Assembly (NCBI GenBank): GCA_034008185.1 | Contig: CM067087.1 | Coordinates: 42,984,590-43,048,589, forward strand | Source: Gorsachius magnificus | Lineage: Eukaryota; Chordata; Aves; Pelecaniformes; Ardeidae | Direction: 5' to 3' | Length of the DNA stretch: 64,000 nt | Shown here: positions 26,085 through 39,050 of the stretch, one piece after another | Layout: each line of letters begins with the position of its first letter | Numbering within the stretch: the first letter of the stretch is position 1 | Notes under the pieces: generated by a model | Told to the model about the DNA's origin: nothing | The model's database searches: none | The model's input: the letters and a program-made list of their open reading frames with translations, nothing else | Program-made: the position numbers and the translations under genes

Positions 26085-27348
26085 CTGGGAAAAATACAAA
26101 ACAATAAATACGGTTTGTTTTTGTAAATACAACTAAGAAGCAGGAATAAAATTAAATAATTTAGGGGGAAAAGTCACAGCTTTGGGGCAGCTGTAAGGGA
26201 GAAAGTTACCCAGATCTCCGGCAAGCTAATATGAGTCCTTTGCAGGCAACATGGGAGCTCGGGAAGGGAAAAATGGAAAACGTGTGCTCAGCCACTATGA
26301 AAATGGGGTTAAGCTGCTATAGGTTAGCTATTTTTTCATTGTAATTATTCAACCACTTTTAAAACCACAGTCTGAATTTTGTAGCTTTTGTAGCTTTCTT
26401 TGAGGAAAAATCATACTATTTCTTACTAACAGAAAGCCTCATACTGACATTCCTCTCTTTTTCCAAAGGTTTACCTGTTTTTACTTGCTCATGCATTGAG
26501 CCAATCTGCAGGGAGAATTAATATATTAGATATACCAAGCCAGCTCATTTTTCTTCTGTCACTTTTGCCGTGATTAATGATAGGGAAAGTGTGTTTAACT
26601 CTGTTCCAAATGACACTTCTGGTATTGCTCAGTGCTTGGATTTTTTTGAGTCTGTTATCATTAACTAAAAATAAATTCAAGTTAAACTGCAAAGGCAGAT
26701 AAAACTATTTCTTTCTCTTTCTTGTTTATTCTTGTTTTGTCCTTTTGGAATAACTGCATTTATGCATTCAGATATTCCAGCAATTATGCAGTTAAGCAGC
26801 ATTTAAGCTCACTACATTTTATAAATTTAGGATGATATATTGATATCTTCTTAAGTGGACAGTTTCAAACTCATAATTGTTAATGTACTGAAAGAGCTCT
26901 GGGCCCTGAGGTGACTGGGAAATGAAAATCTGTCTCCCATCTGATAAAACTAGCTTTAAAGAGAATCGATACCTCAATCTATCATGTGCTTTTGTAGCAA
27001 TACATTGCCCTATAACACGGCACAAAAAATAGCCAGGAAACTATGAAGTACAGCAAATACTTCTAACCAGGTTTCTCATAAACCAGAAAAAAGGGTCGGG
27101 GGGAGGAAGGATGGAAAGGGGTGGTTGATAGAATTGTGAAGAAAGAATTTTAGGGCTCCGAGTGCCTGTGGGTTGAATGTAAATCCCCTCTTTGCAGACA
27201 GGCCCCCCGGGTCCCAGGACCTCTTGTCCTCTATTTATAACCTTTAGATCTTCTCAGGATATTAACAAATAACAGCAATGTAATGATGATCACTGATTTT
27301 CCCCCTTCTTTTCTCTCTCATGAATGCAAAATGATTTCAAATTGTATT

Positions 27349-27392
27349 CCCACCAGTAGGTGGGGGTAGAAATTCCCACCACTGGTCAGTGG
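27349..27392. repeat. Two adjacent small hairpins
   Basis: CCCACC-AGTA-GGTGGG at 27349-27364 is followed by CCACTG-GT-CAGTGG at 27379-27392. Each has a perfect 6-bp stem. The related CCCACC cores suggest a small local duplication or inversion. No function is assigned. Confidence 0.6.
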
Positions 27393-28801
27393 GAGAGTGC
27401 GCGTTTCCAATATGTCTTTAGACAGTACCCAAAAGCCATGAAAGAAGCGCTCGGTAGGCGTATACTCCCAGTCCTCCTCTTAACAAAACCATAGTAGATT
27501 GGTAGATCTTATCTTTAGTGAATATTTACAACACATGGTAAGTCTCTCCTGGTTTTGAGACACTGCAAAACAAAACTACCTATTATCAAAGCATATGATT
27601 TCATAAGCAGCCTGCCCATCAACCAGCTAGAAAGAGTAGGGGGGGAAAGCTCTATTAATGCAGATTGGTAATACTGTGTGAAAACTGTTCTGCCACTGTG
27701 AAAACTGCTCATCCACCAACAGGCAAAAAGAAAATTTGAATTATTAATGTGTATTATTAATTCTAACCAAAATCCCTTAAAGGGAAATGAAAGGTTTCAG
27801 CATTTCTTTTGAAGAGATTTGAGAGTGGTGAAACCAGTATATGCATAGCAGCTGTCTACAGCATATTAAAAGAACATAAATAATGAATGAGTTGTGGAGC
27901 ATCATCCCACAAGAAAAGCAAAATATGCATTGTTAATGCATATTATTTGTATTAGATGAAATCCTAAGAAAGATAATTTTAGGAACTGGAGAGTGACTGT
28001 CTTTTGCAGACTTACTGTATAATCAATGGACAAAATGAAATAATGTATCGTGAATGTGCTTTGTCTGTCTTACCAGTCTGGCTTTGAGAATTTTAAAGTC
28101 CTGTTTGAAAATTTATTTGACTCAGTGGACATTATTGTTTGTGTCGCAGTGATGAGGGGTCAGAAATGGAAAATGGTGCAGTCATCCCCGCACCAAGTGT
28201 TGCCCATGCCATCAGGGATGGATATGCTGAAAGAGGAAAGAAGGAGAAGAAAAAGGTGTGGATTGGCAAACGCATAGATTGCTTGTCAGATTGACACAGA
28301 ACTTGGCTGTTTGCCCTGTTAAGGATGGACAGCTATGTATTTTTTCTTTTTTTTTATGACAAGATAACAGGAAAATAGATAGGAAGTACGGAAGTTGATG
28401 TAAAAGATGAAGGGTAAAGTGATGGACCAGTTGGACTTCATCCTTCATTAGTTCGTGCTTTTGCTCCAAAAAGCTTTTCTGTTTTCCCTGAGGTTTGGGG
28501 GTTTGCCTTTGGCTTTAGTCAGAAACAAACATGCACAAATGTCCCATTTATGTCATCTTTGAAACTTGACTTATCTTTGATACTTTGAGAGTACATAGCC
28601 CAAGAGCTTCAGCAAAGCTATTAAAACTATAATGTATGTCAAATATGCTAGGTCAGGAAAATACATGAGATACATTTTATGTCACAGTTTCTTGGTTTCA
28701 GGTCACTGAGCCAATTTCTTAAAACATGATACATAGTTAAGTCCATTTTACAGGATTTTAACAGATTATCAGATGTACTCTGTAGATCAAGCCTACCTTA
28801 C

Positions 28802-28850
28802 CTTGATGGTTTACCAAATTGTAATGTTTTTATTGAATGTCTAGTCTGTC
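28802..28850 (-). other. Weak candidate internal exon, minus strand
   Basis: On the minus strand 49 nt lie between a moderate acceptor (CCTGGTGGCAG) and a good donor (CATCAAG|GTAAGG). Only one frame is open, including HSIKTLQFGKPS. It leaves two bases at the donor, which fits the single base needed by the candidate at 26026-26084. The segment is AT-rich and could be chance. Confidence 0.13.
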
Positions 28851-31800
28851 CTGCCACCAGGAATTTTGAATAGGAAATCTTCTAGACCAGATTTGGTCTG
28901 GTATTCAGAAGCCTATAGGTGACAGTAAGTATGTAAAGCAAATTTTCAAAGTGTGATTGCTGTACTAGCACTGGAGTCCATGGCAGCTGGGTGCACAGCC
29001 TCAAACCCCATGGGAAGCGTGTGAGTAGGTCTATGTAAAGCCCAGGTAACAACTGCATGGACCGATTGGTGTAGTTACTCCTCTACAGGTGAAATAGGTT
29101 GCCAGATCTGGAGTAGAAGGCATCTGCTGTGTCTCTCTGTGTTGCCCTGACACTGCACCAGCTAATGGCTGGGCGTGAGACTTCACCAAGCATTACCTTT
29201 GCCTGTAAAGTAGTTCTATTGATCTAGTAAAAGGATTATTTTGAGGGTGAATATGGTTTTATCCAGCCTCGTGAACGTTTTACTCATCTGCATAGTCCCA
29301 GACGAGATTTATCTATCTTTCTGTCTGTGCTACTTTTATGGTTGTCATCCACAAAGCCTGAGTGCTCGCAGCCTTCAGCACCTTCATCCTCCCAGCCCGG
29401 GGAGACCGAGGCACAAGAGGAGTAAATGGCTTTTGGAACATCGTTGAGGAAGTTTAGTGGGGGAGTGCAAACCCAAAGTCTCAAGATGTCAGATGGGCAC
29501 CATAGTCGCTGCCCTGTCTCTCCTCTCCCGCCAGGATCACCTGAGGAGTTCGGGTGAGTGGGGACCCGCAGTGGGGCAGCGCAGAAGGGCGTGCGGGGCA
29601 GTTCCTCCTGTCATGTACCCAGGGGCTGAAGAAAGATCAGACTTCCTTTTGAAGCTATATTCAGCCATCAGATCTTTTATCTTCATCTTAAATTTGTTTT
29701 GCAGGTTTGTTTTGGTTACACTGTTAAAAAACAAGAACTGATTATTATTTTTAAATATAGAAAGAAACTCTTTTACCCAGCAGATTGTCTCAGCTTCAAA
29801 AGACACAACACATTTTAGTTTATGCACTCTTATTGTTGCAGACCTGAGCAACTGCAGAACAGATGGTTCAGCTGGTAATGGAGGTAAAAGGCTCTGTAGA
29901 TTAGAAACTTGTTGGCTATTTTTATTCCATTTCTGCTTTGGCATTTTGCCTTGCTTTTGCATCATTGCGAATCATATAAAATGAGGCATTTCTGAATGTT
30001 CTCAGCTTCTTAAAACTCCTTCTAATGATGCATGGTTTATTCTGTGTAGGAGATCAGACAACCTCAAAAGTGAAAGCTGACCCAAAGAAGTAAAAATACA
30101 GACTTAAAAGTAATGGCTTCTCTCTGGAATTTTTGATTAAATGAGTATTTTGGCTTAGGATTTTTCTCCTTCCATTAAAGTCACTTGCACTAAACAGGCT
30201 ATGATAAGAATTTGCTCCTTGAATATATTTTTGTCTTGACACATATTAAACAGTGTAATACGGACATAGTTGCCTTCTATGCCCGTTAGTTGACTTTTGT
30301 TACCAAATTAGGATTTAAAGGAGTTAAAAAAACTCATAGGTTATCTTTGTGCTGTCACAGCTCATGGCTGATGTCAACTTAAAGAACATTTGGTTGCATT
30401 CATTCTGTCTTGCTGCTAATGCCGTCCTTCAGAAAAATGCCTTGGTCCTTTCAGGCTTCTCAGGTGGTTCGTTACAATGTACCTGTAAATAGCCAAAAAT
30501 CCAAATGTTTACGTATGTGGCTGTCTCACCCAAATCCGTGGGACTCTGTGCATTTAAAGTGAAATGCCCACTTAAATGTTTTGCTGAATCAGTGTCTTGA
30601 TCTGAAAAGCGATGAGGATGATCTCTGTCCTGTGTGCTGTGTTGTTCCATACAGTAAAAGAATTCCCAGCCACAAAGGAAGGGCTTTTCTGCGGCATCAG
30701 CTGCTCTGAAGATTGCACCGATCTTTGAGATTCGTCAAATGTTTTTTTAATGCATTGACCTGAGTGCTATATTCTCTCAGTGTAGCCCCTGTATGAATGC
30801 CAGAAACATGGATACAATTGGCAGCAATAATTAATTACACCAAAGAAGCCGCTCTTAAGTTCTGTAGAGATTAAGTTTAAAAATAGCTTACAACTCCCTT
30901 TTTCTAGTGAGAAGTCTTCAGCTGCCAGGCTTCATCTCTGGCTATATAGCAAAGAGACACTTCTTGTTTGCTGTGCTTGGAGGCAAGCATCTTCTGGCTG
31001 AAGTTTAAGAGGGGTCTGTGGTTGGAGCAGTATAGGATCCTCAGAAAAAATGCCTGGTTTTCCTTGTGTGCCGTCAGAGAAGTTCTGGCTTGTCCTCAGT
31101 GCCCCTGCACAAATCCCTCACTTTGCTCACATCTTTTCCCCCACCATCTGTACTGTCAGTTCTGTTTGTTTCCTCTCTTTTTAATGGGTACTCTTTTTTA
31201 ATAATCAATTTGATATCCACAGGGACAGTATTCGCGAAATCTGAATACTTACAACCTTCTTACCTTAATTGAGTGTTTATCTCAGCTATTAAATATTCTT
31301 GAGAGTTCTTTTATAGAAAAACCTTGAGGTACTCATTAAAATTAATGTGTGTGGTTTGTTTGTTTATCTGCCAGAAAAGGAAAACACTCACACAAGTGTT
31401 TCAAGTCTCCCTGCTAATGTGCGAAGGTGAGAACTAGGATGCAGCTGCGACGGGTGCCACGAAACTGGGAGCAGGCACAAACTGCTTTTTTAATGTCACA
31501 AATGTACGTAGGCTTTTATGGTACAGCACAGGTCGACTTACTGGCTAAGGTGAGGAGTATTTTTGTTAAAGCTATTCTGCAAAATTAAGGGAAAAAGGGA
31601 TAATTAAGGTAAATACTCAATATTGAAAAGGTAAGGTTGGCAAGACTTTTGAGTCATACAAAGCAGGCGCAGGCAGCTGTTTGACTTGGTTCTGAAGCCC
31701 GAAGTCACGAAAGCTTTGAAACTGCATTAAATTACAGTGCTGACATAGTAGGAACTAGAAAGACCAAGAAAAAGGTTCTGTGGGTAGGGATGAAATGTTT

Positions 31801-34800
31801 TAGACAAGCTAATTACCTCATGCAGAAAATGAGTTACCACTTAATACTTGAGGCATCCCTATAAATTGTTTCCTACCTTAGAATTCATTTTCAGTTATTT
31901 TTTTCATTCCGAGTTAAGATTCTTTGCCTGACGAGTGCTGGCAAGTGCACAGAAGTTAAGCTTGCCGATTTCAGAAATCAAGACTTATGGGTGCTGGAAG
32001 AACATAAAATTGCTGAGATCACAGAGCCTCCACTTTTATGTAGAAAGTGCAAAAGATGAAAGCGGAGGCCTGTAATCTTAAACGTGAGATTCTGCCTAGG
32101 AACCACAAAAATGTAAATATGAGAACTATGGTAATGGCATGCTTCTCTACCTGCTTCATGTCATGTGTGTGTATCTGAGATTGCAGTATTTAGTGAGGAA
32201 AAACTCAGGAACAGTGAGTTAGATCCTGAAATGAGATAAGACTCCATAGCACAAGGGCTGGACCAGTGAAATTGTTTCAGTGGTTTTGCTGTGCTGGTCC
32301 TCAGGTAATAGGGATACTCATTTGTGACATCTGCACTATGGAATATAACAGGGTAAAAAAATCACAGTCAAGATGATTAATAAAGCAAGTAAAAGGTATC
32401 TATTATTAGCATGAATCAGTGGTAGGCAAAATTTTATCACTTTTTCTTGCTAAGCTTTTGTCATGATTTTCTAATGTCCAGCTGATTGCAATTTGTTAAA
32501 TGACAAAACAGAGGTGATAACAGTATCTTAAGGAACTGGACAGGAAAAAAAAGAAACTGTCTTACAGTGGTTCCTAATGTACTGGTTTGTCTGGGTTCAA
32601 GGGTACTTTTTGAAGGAGTAATGTAATTAGTGCTGGCACTGATAATGCTGACAACAAGGCTGATTCTAGAATGATAGTGGAAGATAAAGGGAGTTTGGCA
32701 GTCATTTAAATAATTGGTTTGAGAAATGCAAAATAGGCAACCAACAGTTTAAATAAATGCAGACTGTAAGTAGTGAGTTTGGGGATTTCCATTGGTCAGA
32801 ATACAGAAGAAAGAGTAAAAGGTTTAAAAGGTTAATTGTTATTTAAAAAAAATAGTAAATGGCCTAAAAGAAGTTAGGATGAACAGAAAATTACGAAAGT
32901 ATTAACTTAGCAAAATGGTCTTACAATGAATAGATTGAGCTGTCTTTTAAAATGAGAATATATGCATTACTTTGGGATTCTTATAAGAAAATAAGCTTTA
33001 TTGTTTCAGGATGAAAATATTGAATCGTTTGCAAGAATATGGGAACTCAAATACCATGGTAAAGGTTTAGCAAAATAAATAAAATGGAGAAAGTGCACAA
33101 AAGTTGCAGTGTCTAGACTTCAGTGATACATTTGTGCAGAATAGCAATGAGATTTCGTGGCTAGAAATCATCTATGGATTATAAATTTGTGGGATGAATC
33201 CCATTAATTTTCCATCAGGACCTAAGGAAAAGGTGCTAGGAAGGAATAACAAGAAAGTTCAGAAGACATAGCAACTAGGATTCCAAGAAAATTCAGTTGT
33301 GTAATCTGTGCTCACAGTCAGTTGGACATCAATAAATAAAACTTTATCCCCATTTTAAATGCTTCTGTTGAAACTGCTAGAGTGGAAATGATGATAGTTG
33401 GGGTCATTACGGTCAGTGTCCCTGCTTCCATTAACCAAGCAGATACCAGCTGCATTCTTATCCACAAGGTTGTCTCTCCTGGCCGATAGAGTGAGTGACA
33501 GATCCGAGGCCTTTGGGCTTCATCTAGGGAAGTTCTGTGGACTACGACTTCAGCTCTGCTACACTGATGTAGTTCCACTGAGTACACCACTTAACTCAGA
33601 CTCTCCAGCAGTGAATGTAGTTTAACCTATCCTCTTCCAAGGGAAAATAGACAAGTTCCCTCCTTTGACTTGAACCGCTGATTTGTGGAACTCAACAGTT
33701 ATTGTTGACCCTCTCGCTGTATTTTTTTCCCCTTTAATTACAGCTGGGATCTAACTGTAAAGGAGTGTAAAGCAATTATAAAAGCAATAATATAAATGTT
33801 TCCTCTACTGTATGTCTGCAATGTTGTTTGAGATCCCTGCAAGACCACGCTCTGAATTATAGAAGAGCAAAGGGACCGATTGTATAGGTGAACTGAATAG
33901 CAAATAGCACTGTTTAGTTTGCTGAAGTTCTTATGGCAACAGAACTAAGACATTGGTAGTGGTTGTTCACTTGCTCTTAATAGACAGCACCTAAAGAATA
34001 GGGATGAGAAAGGAGGATTGTCATTAGAAATGGAGCTTTTTTTGTCTTCTGTGTTCCAGTCCCTTGCTTTATCCTCTGTTCTTCCTTTCCTTCCCTTCTC
34101 TGCTGCAGTAAATATTGATTTGTGGGCAGGAGTAACAAAGGCTTTGCCTGGGCACATTCTGATCTCATCGGAGAGAGAGGTGAATAGGAAAGGGCAGTCG
34201 TTAATGGTATTTTCCTGAGCCCAGAAATTACTCTGATATTTAAAAAAACAGGATTATGCTGAAAGACGAAAATAGCTGTCATTGGGAATCAGAGGTAGGC
34301 TTGTGGTGCTGAAGAGTTCTTAAAGTTGGAACTCTCAGAGAAGCTCCTTAAGTACTACATAAATTGTCTAGTGCTACTAAGAACAGTTTTATTTTATTTT
34401 TAAAACATAAATATAAGTAATGGAGTTGCATATTAGAGTGGAGGGGAAAAAAGAGGTAGCAATTTAAACAACAGTGTAAAACTTGGGGATTACAAGTGTG
34501 ATTCTGTAGTCCTGCCTGCAGGAGAGCTCCAAGGTAGTGTTCAAAAGTCAGGTCAGTGGCCTGACACCACTCTTTGTGAAGGTAGAAATGACAATGTTAT
34601 TTTAAAGTTTGTTGTGGGGCTGTTGCAGTGTTTTACACACAGCCTGCCTCCCGGGTTTTTATCTTACTAAAGTACTTGGGGAATAAACCATGGCAGGCGT
34701 GAGCTGCCCAGCATGCCTGTGTACAGTGTGCTGCGCAGGGCATTGCTCATCTGTCATCAGCCGGAAAATGATCCCCGTCAGACCTTGACACTTCAGAATT

Positions 34801-37800
34801 ATGACAGTATACGCCGGATAAATGGAGAATTCTTGCTTACAGCAGAGACATATTTCATCTATTCAAATGTCATACCAGTGCCGTTAGTATTCAGGGGTTC
34901 ACGGGAGGTCAGGTTCTCGGCTACTTCTTGTCTGACCTCACAAAACTCAAGCTTGAAGTCAGTCTCGCAGCTCAGATGCTGAACATGATTCAAATAGCCA
35001 CAGACAAGTAATAGTGGTCTTAAAACCTTCATGATGTTGTACATCATCTGCTATTTGATTTCTTTCCAAACCCATCTGTATTCCTTAGAAATCTCAGTTT
35101 TGTATCTTAATCAGTTTTCTTATCTTCATCAGGAACGGCAAACGGAGGAAGCTTCCTTAAGAGACCCAGACCAGTTCGCTTATAAACAGCCGCACATCTC
35201 ATTTTAGCGACAAACCAGAATGCACAATGCAGCAACACTAGAAAGAATGTATTTGGTTTAACTAAGATTTGAGAGTTGTATTCACGAGAGCAAGCATACC
35301 AGCTTGTTACACTGGTACTCAATTTGTAAGAAAAAAGAAAGCTTTGATTTTACAAGATAGTCAACTGTATTCCTAACTTTAGGTACACTGATGTTGTTAA
35401 ACTTGGGTGGTTGCTCTGCTGCTTTGCTTGTCAGTCACCAGCTGCCATCAGAGCTGTTATACTTTGTTGGTTTTGATTGTCCAAGAAAGCATATACCTAT
35501 CTTCATGCTGATCTCTGCTCTTTAGTCTGTTTCCTTTTCTTTGGTTAGTCTGCAGCTTGGCCTGGTGTGCATCTTTGTGTGTGTGAATCATTGCAAACAT
35601 TGAATAATCATAGAAAAAAATAAATCAGAAGCCAACTGGGAGAGCCTCATTGCTGCCTAGATCAGGAGCTCTGGTACTCAAAAAGAATGCTCAAGGTATT
35701 GGAGACTTAGAAGACAGGTGCTGTTATAGCAGGCGGTAGGATCTGTATTCCAGTCACCTTGAGAAATTAGTGAAGAAGGAAAGATAAAGCCGCTGTTAAG
35801 GAAAAATTCATTAGGTAACGCTTTTTTTTCTGATGCATCAATGGATGCAATTAAATTTTTGGCAAGAGCAATGGTATTAAACACTTTGTCCAGAAGGTTA
35901 TTGTAGCTTGAATTGAGAGGCTGGACAGCCAAACAACTATTGTCATCAAAACATATGGGGGAAAAGTTGGCTGTTTAGCGAAGTGCAAGCTGAAGTGCTG
36001 ACCTCCCAGAGGGATGCTTCAGGCTGGCTTCCTGTCGGAGATGGTAATCCCAATCCTACCCTGTGCGAGCGTGGAAGAACCTGGTTCCACAGCTAGGATA
36101 CAGCCTGACCTAAAGAGACAAAGTGCAGACATGGTATGTAATTATTTCTCTATTGTGTAAAACATTTTGTTCAATTGTTCTGCATTCTACAAAAAAAAAG
36201 ACAGGAGAAAAGGGAAAGGAACATGTTATTTCTGTATGCAAGTAAATCAGATCCTTTTTATAAAATATAGACTCCTCATTTCTTATCTGACTTCAGCAAC
36301 CGAAACCTTAGATAAGACCTAAATTAAGCAGATTTGCCTTTGGAGACTGTTGGTTTTTTTTTCTTTTCCATACCACAATTGTGTCTTTTAAAGAAAGCCC
36401 ATTAAAATGACAGGATATGTACTTTGGAGAAAGGGTGCAGTTATGACTGTTCCACGCCCTCTTTGAACAGCCTGAAGCCCATTGTTTGTTGCCCTTCAAA
36501 AGAGATGGATCTCTACAGCAATGGTTTAGTGCCACGGCTCCTTGTGCAGCTGGGTGTAAAGTAAGTGAATTATGGAGCACAGTCATACTTCGTGTAATGT
36601 GTTAAACGTTTCAAAAGGATGCTTGGCTGTTTAGTGTGTAGTTTCGTTGCCCTTGCAAGAAGAAAGTGTTCCTTCTGTGAGGTTCATGTAGAGTCCTTAG
36701 TTATTTTCAGACCAAGGTAAAGAATGATTAAGCCACACTGGTTTATCTAAATAAAGGGTAAACCAAATACTTTTCTGTTTTCTAAAAAGAAGTTACAAAG
36801 TAAGACAAGTAAATACATTGTTCAGCTGAAACAGATCTTTGTTTTAGGAGCTTTTAGAAGCTTTAGGACTTCTCATTAACTTGAACTGAAGAGTACGGCC
36901 AGCCCCTCCACAGAGCTTTGGTTAAGAACTTAGCTTAATAAAATGAATCATGGGGGTACAGCACAGTGGTAGGTGGCTCTGAGCCTGATAAACACGTATG
37001 ACTTGTCCCTTGGATGTGGCTTACAGAACAACATCTTGCTTTCCTTTCAGTGTAATAAAAGCAAGGTATCAAATTTTTCTTCTGGGGATTTCCCCTGGCT
37101 GCCAGACTAATTAACCAGAGTGGAACTCTTTGTATCACGACTTTAGACTTTACTGATAATATTTATCAAGGAAGATCAGCAAAGGTTTTTCTGTTATTTT
37201 ATTTTTGGGCTTTTTACTTATGGAATTAAGTGAGCTGGAAATCAGACATATTCTGGTTTGGGTGCTCTGCCTCCTTCCATATGCAGGGATGTAAATTCTC
37301 TCACCTCTCTGTTACTCCCCCAGTAATCCACTGTTTATTTTCACTAATCTTGCTAAACACTATTCAATACAGCTTAAAAACAAATAGTTACATGAACGTA
37401 ACTTGAGGAATATAAGTCTCTTCCTAAGAACCCAGAAAGAGTAAGGGTTGCAGCAGGAAAAGGACTGAAGATTGGCCTGCCAGGAGTATTTCCCACTGAA
37501 AGAGTTGGGCAGCAATCTCGTGTCACAACCTTGCTCCTTCTGAGAAGAAAAAAGTCATATATGAGTAGGTTTTCGAGAAGGGCCATACTTTATGGAAAAT
37601 CCCTAAACCGCCGTGTATTTTCTTATTAAAAACCCAGCATTTTGAGGCATACAGATTGCATAATGCTGCAATTCTTAATGTAATGGGCAACGTAACTAAA
37701 CAGTCACGTGAACCATCATGGCTTCAACTTCTCGAGTAGGATGTGTGGTAGCTTTACTGACTTGGCTGGGATGAAGCCAGAGTTGCAACATACACACATC

Positions 37801-38248
37801 AACTAATGCACTGAGGAAATTCAGTGTGAAATCCACTTGCAGAAACTTCAGTTTGTTCACAAACTTTTTTTGAGAGAAGAAGAGAATGAACTGACTGTCA
37901 TGTAATTTGTATCCTACCTTGGTCGTTTACAATCCAGTAAGGAACTCATCCCAACAAACCACAAGGCCTAAACATTTTCCTTCTGATTAAGTCTGTCCTA
38001 AAAGAAGGAGATACGCCATCCGTACCATCTTACCATAGCAAAATATCTATAAACATATCTATTTCTTGGAAAGGTCCTCTTTGCTAAAGAAAATGTTAAT
38101 TAGATGTTGATTACTTTAAATATTAATAGGCTAAAGTTCAGCTCAGAACATCTTTATCTCAGCATCAGTGTAAGTAACTATATGTTTTGTAAGGTAATCT
38201 GTGCCCAAAGATGACTGGGGATAAAGAAAATTTTTCTTTTCCTTTTAG

Positions 38249-38307
38249 TTTTCTTCTTCTCATCTTACCTCTCACAAGAAAAGCAGGCTCATAAGTTTAG
38301 GAAGAAG
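38249..38307 (+). other. Candidate internal exon (splice-site pair)
   Basis: A strong acceptor, TTTTTCTTTTCCTTTTAG at 38248, is followed by 59 nt and a strong donor, GGAAGAAG|GTAAGTGC. Two frames are open, one including SYLSQEKQAHKFRKK. No family is recognised. The segment could be a coding exon, an exon of a non-coding RNA or a chance pair. Confidence 0.18.
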
Positions 38308-38649
38308 GTAAGTGCTCATTGTTGTCATGAATTTAAATTCTTGTAATTGGGAATTTAAACCCAGAAGTGCTGCTGAAGAAACTCTTAATAAATTTAACAC
38401 ATTAATTTCACTTTACAGGATTATTACAACACTTAAATATTATTAGCTAGATAGCCTAAGAACAGCAGGCTTTTGTATGGAAATGTGTGCAGTGGAAGGC
38501 TTGCAAAAAATCACAGTAGATGGAGGAAGCTTAGTCATTCTTTCAGCTTATTCCTCATTCCTTTCTGAATTCTCTGTGTAGCAGTCTGGATTTTTCCTGA
38601 AATTAATTGTTTTAATTATGGCAAATGGCTTGAATGGCTTCTGTGTGAA
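38308..38649. other. Non-coding stretch
   Basis: Nothing recognised. Confidence 0.55.
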
Positions 38650-39050
38650 GAAAGAATTAAAACTCTGGGACGGTTTAGTGTGGAGAGGGGACGTAAAGAG
38701 GGCACACGATGGAGATATACAAATAATGAATTGCATATACAGGAAGTAAATCTGGCACTTTCACTTATCCTTTCTTATAATACAAGAACCAGGGGACTTA
38801 TAATGAAACTGAAAGGCAGCAAAATTAAAACCATTAAAGAAAATAAGTATTTACACAAATGCATAATTAACCTGTGGAATTAATTCCCACAAGAGTTCAG
38901 TGAAGCCAAGAGCTTAGTAGGGTTCAGAAAAGGATTAGACATTTATATGGATAATGGAAACATCTGTAGTTGTATTGGATGGTGTGAGAAGTATAAAGGG
39001 ACCATGGGGCCACAGCTCCTGCTGAAACCAGTGACAGGGAGATGAAATGT
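38650..39050 (+). mobile_element. Old degenerate CR1/L3-like LINE fragment, sense
   Basis: The segment follows the order of the last part of ORF2 in ancient amniote CR1/L3-type elements. It has a TTTAGTGTGGAGAGGGGACG block, then ATGGAGATATACAAATAATGAA, ACAAGAACCAGGGG, GAAACTGAAAGGCAGC, ATAATTAACCTGTGGAAT, AAGAGCTTAGTAGGGTTCAGAAAAGGATTAGAC and ATGGATAATGG. These correspond to the motifs NxRTRG, KLxGSKxKT, NLWN and GFRKGLD of this family. It is far more diverged than the CR1 at 40.5 kb. The family call is from memory of consensus structure, and the 3' boundary is uncertain. Confidence 0.6.
38680..38964 (+). pseudogene. Remnant of CR1/L3-like ORF2 C-terminus
   Basis: One frame is open from 38680 to the TAA at 38881-38883 and then continues in the same frame past that stop. 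The first part carries TRGLIMKLKGSKIK and ends INLWN. The part after the stop carries SLVGFRKGLDIYMDNGN. This is the C-terminal tail downstream of the reverse transcriptase in CR1-clade LINEs, broken by at least one stop. It lacks the RT and endonuclease domains and is not functional. Confidence 0.55.

Larger units (their letters stand above)
26085..38248. other. Long non-coding stretch
   Basis: About 12 kb without a supported gene, AT-rich throughout. Small features include two adjacent short hairpins at 27349-27392, a G-rich segment (27093-27124) and a possible weak MIR-like phrase near 29395-29430. A GTCACGTGA E-box palindrome lies at 37704-37712. Short frames, such as minus 29537-29965, are unassigned. 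Confidence 0.5.

Noticed and set aside
26472..26510. 31-nt minus-strand segment between TCTCCCTGCAG and CAG|GTAAAC, as a microexon
   Set aside because: The sites are decent, but its only open phase leads into a stop in the next candidate exon, and 31 nt carries too little information.
29390..29440. Phrase GACCGAGGCACAAGAGGAG resembling the MIR SINE core
   Set aside because: Similarity covers only about 30 nt and the downstream MIR blocks are missing.
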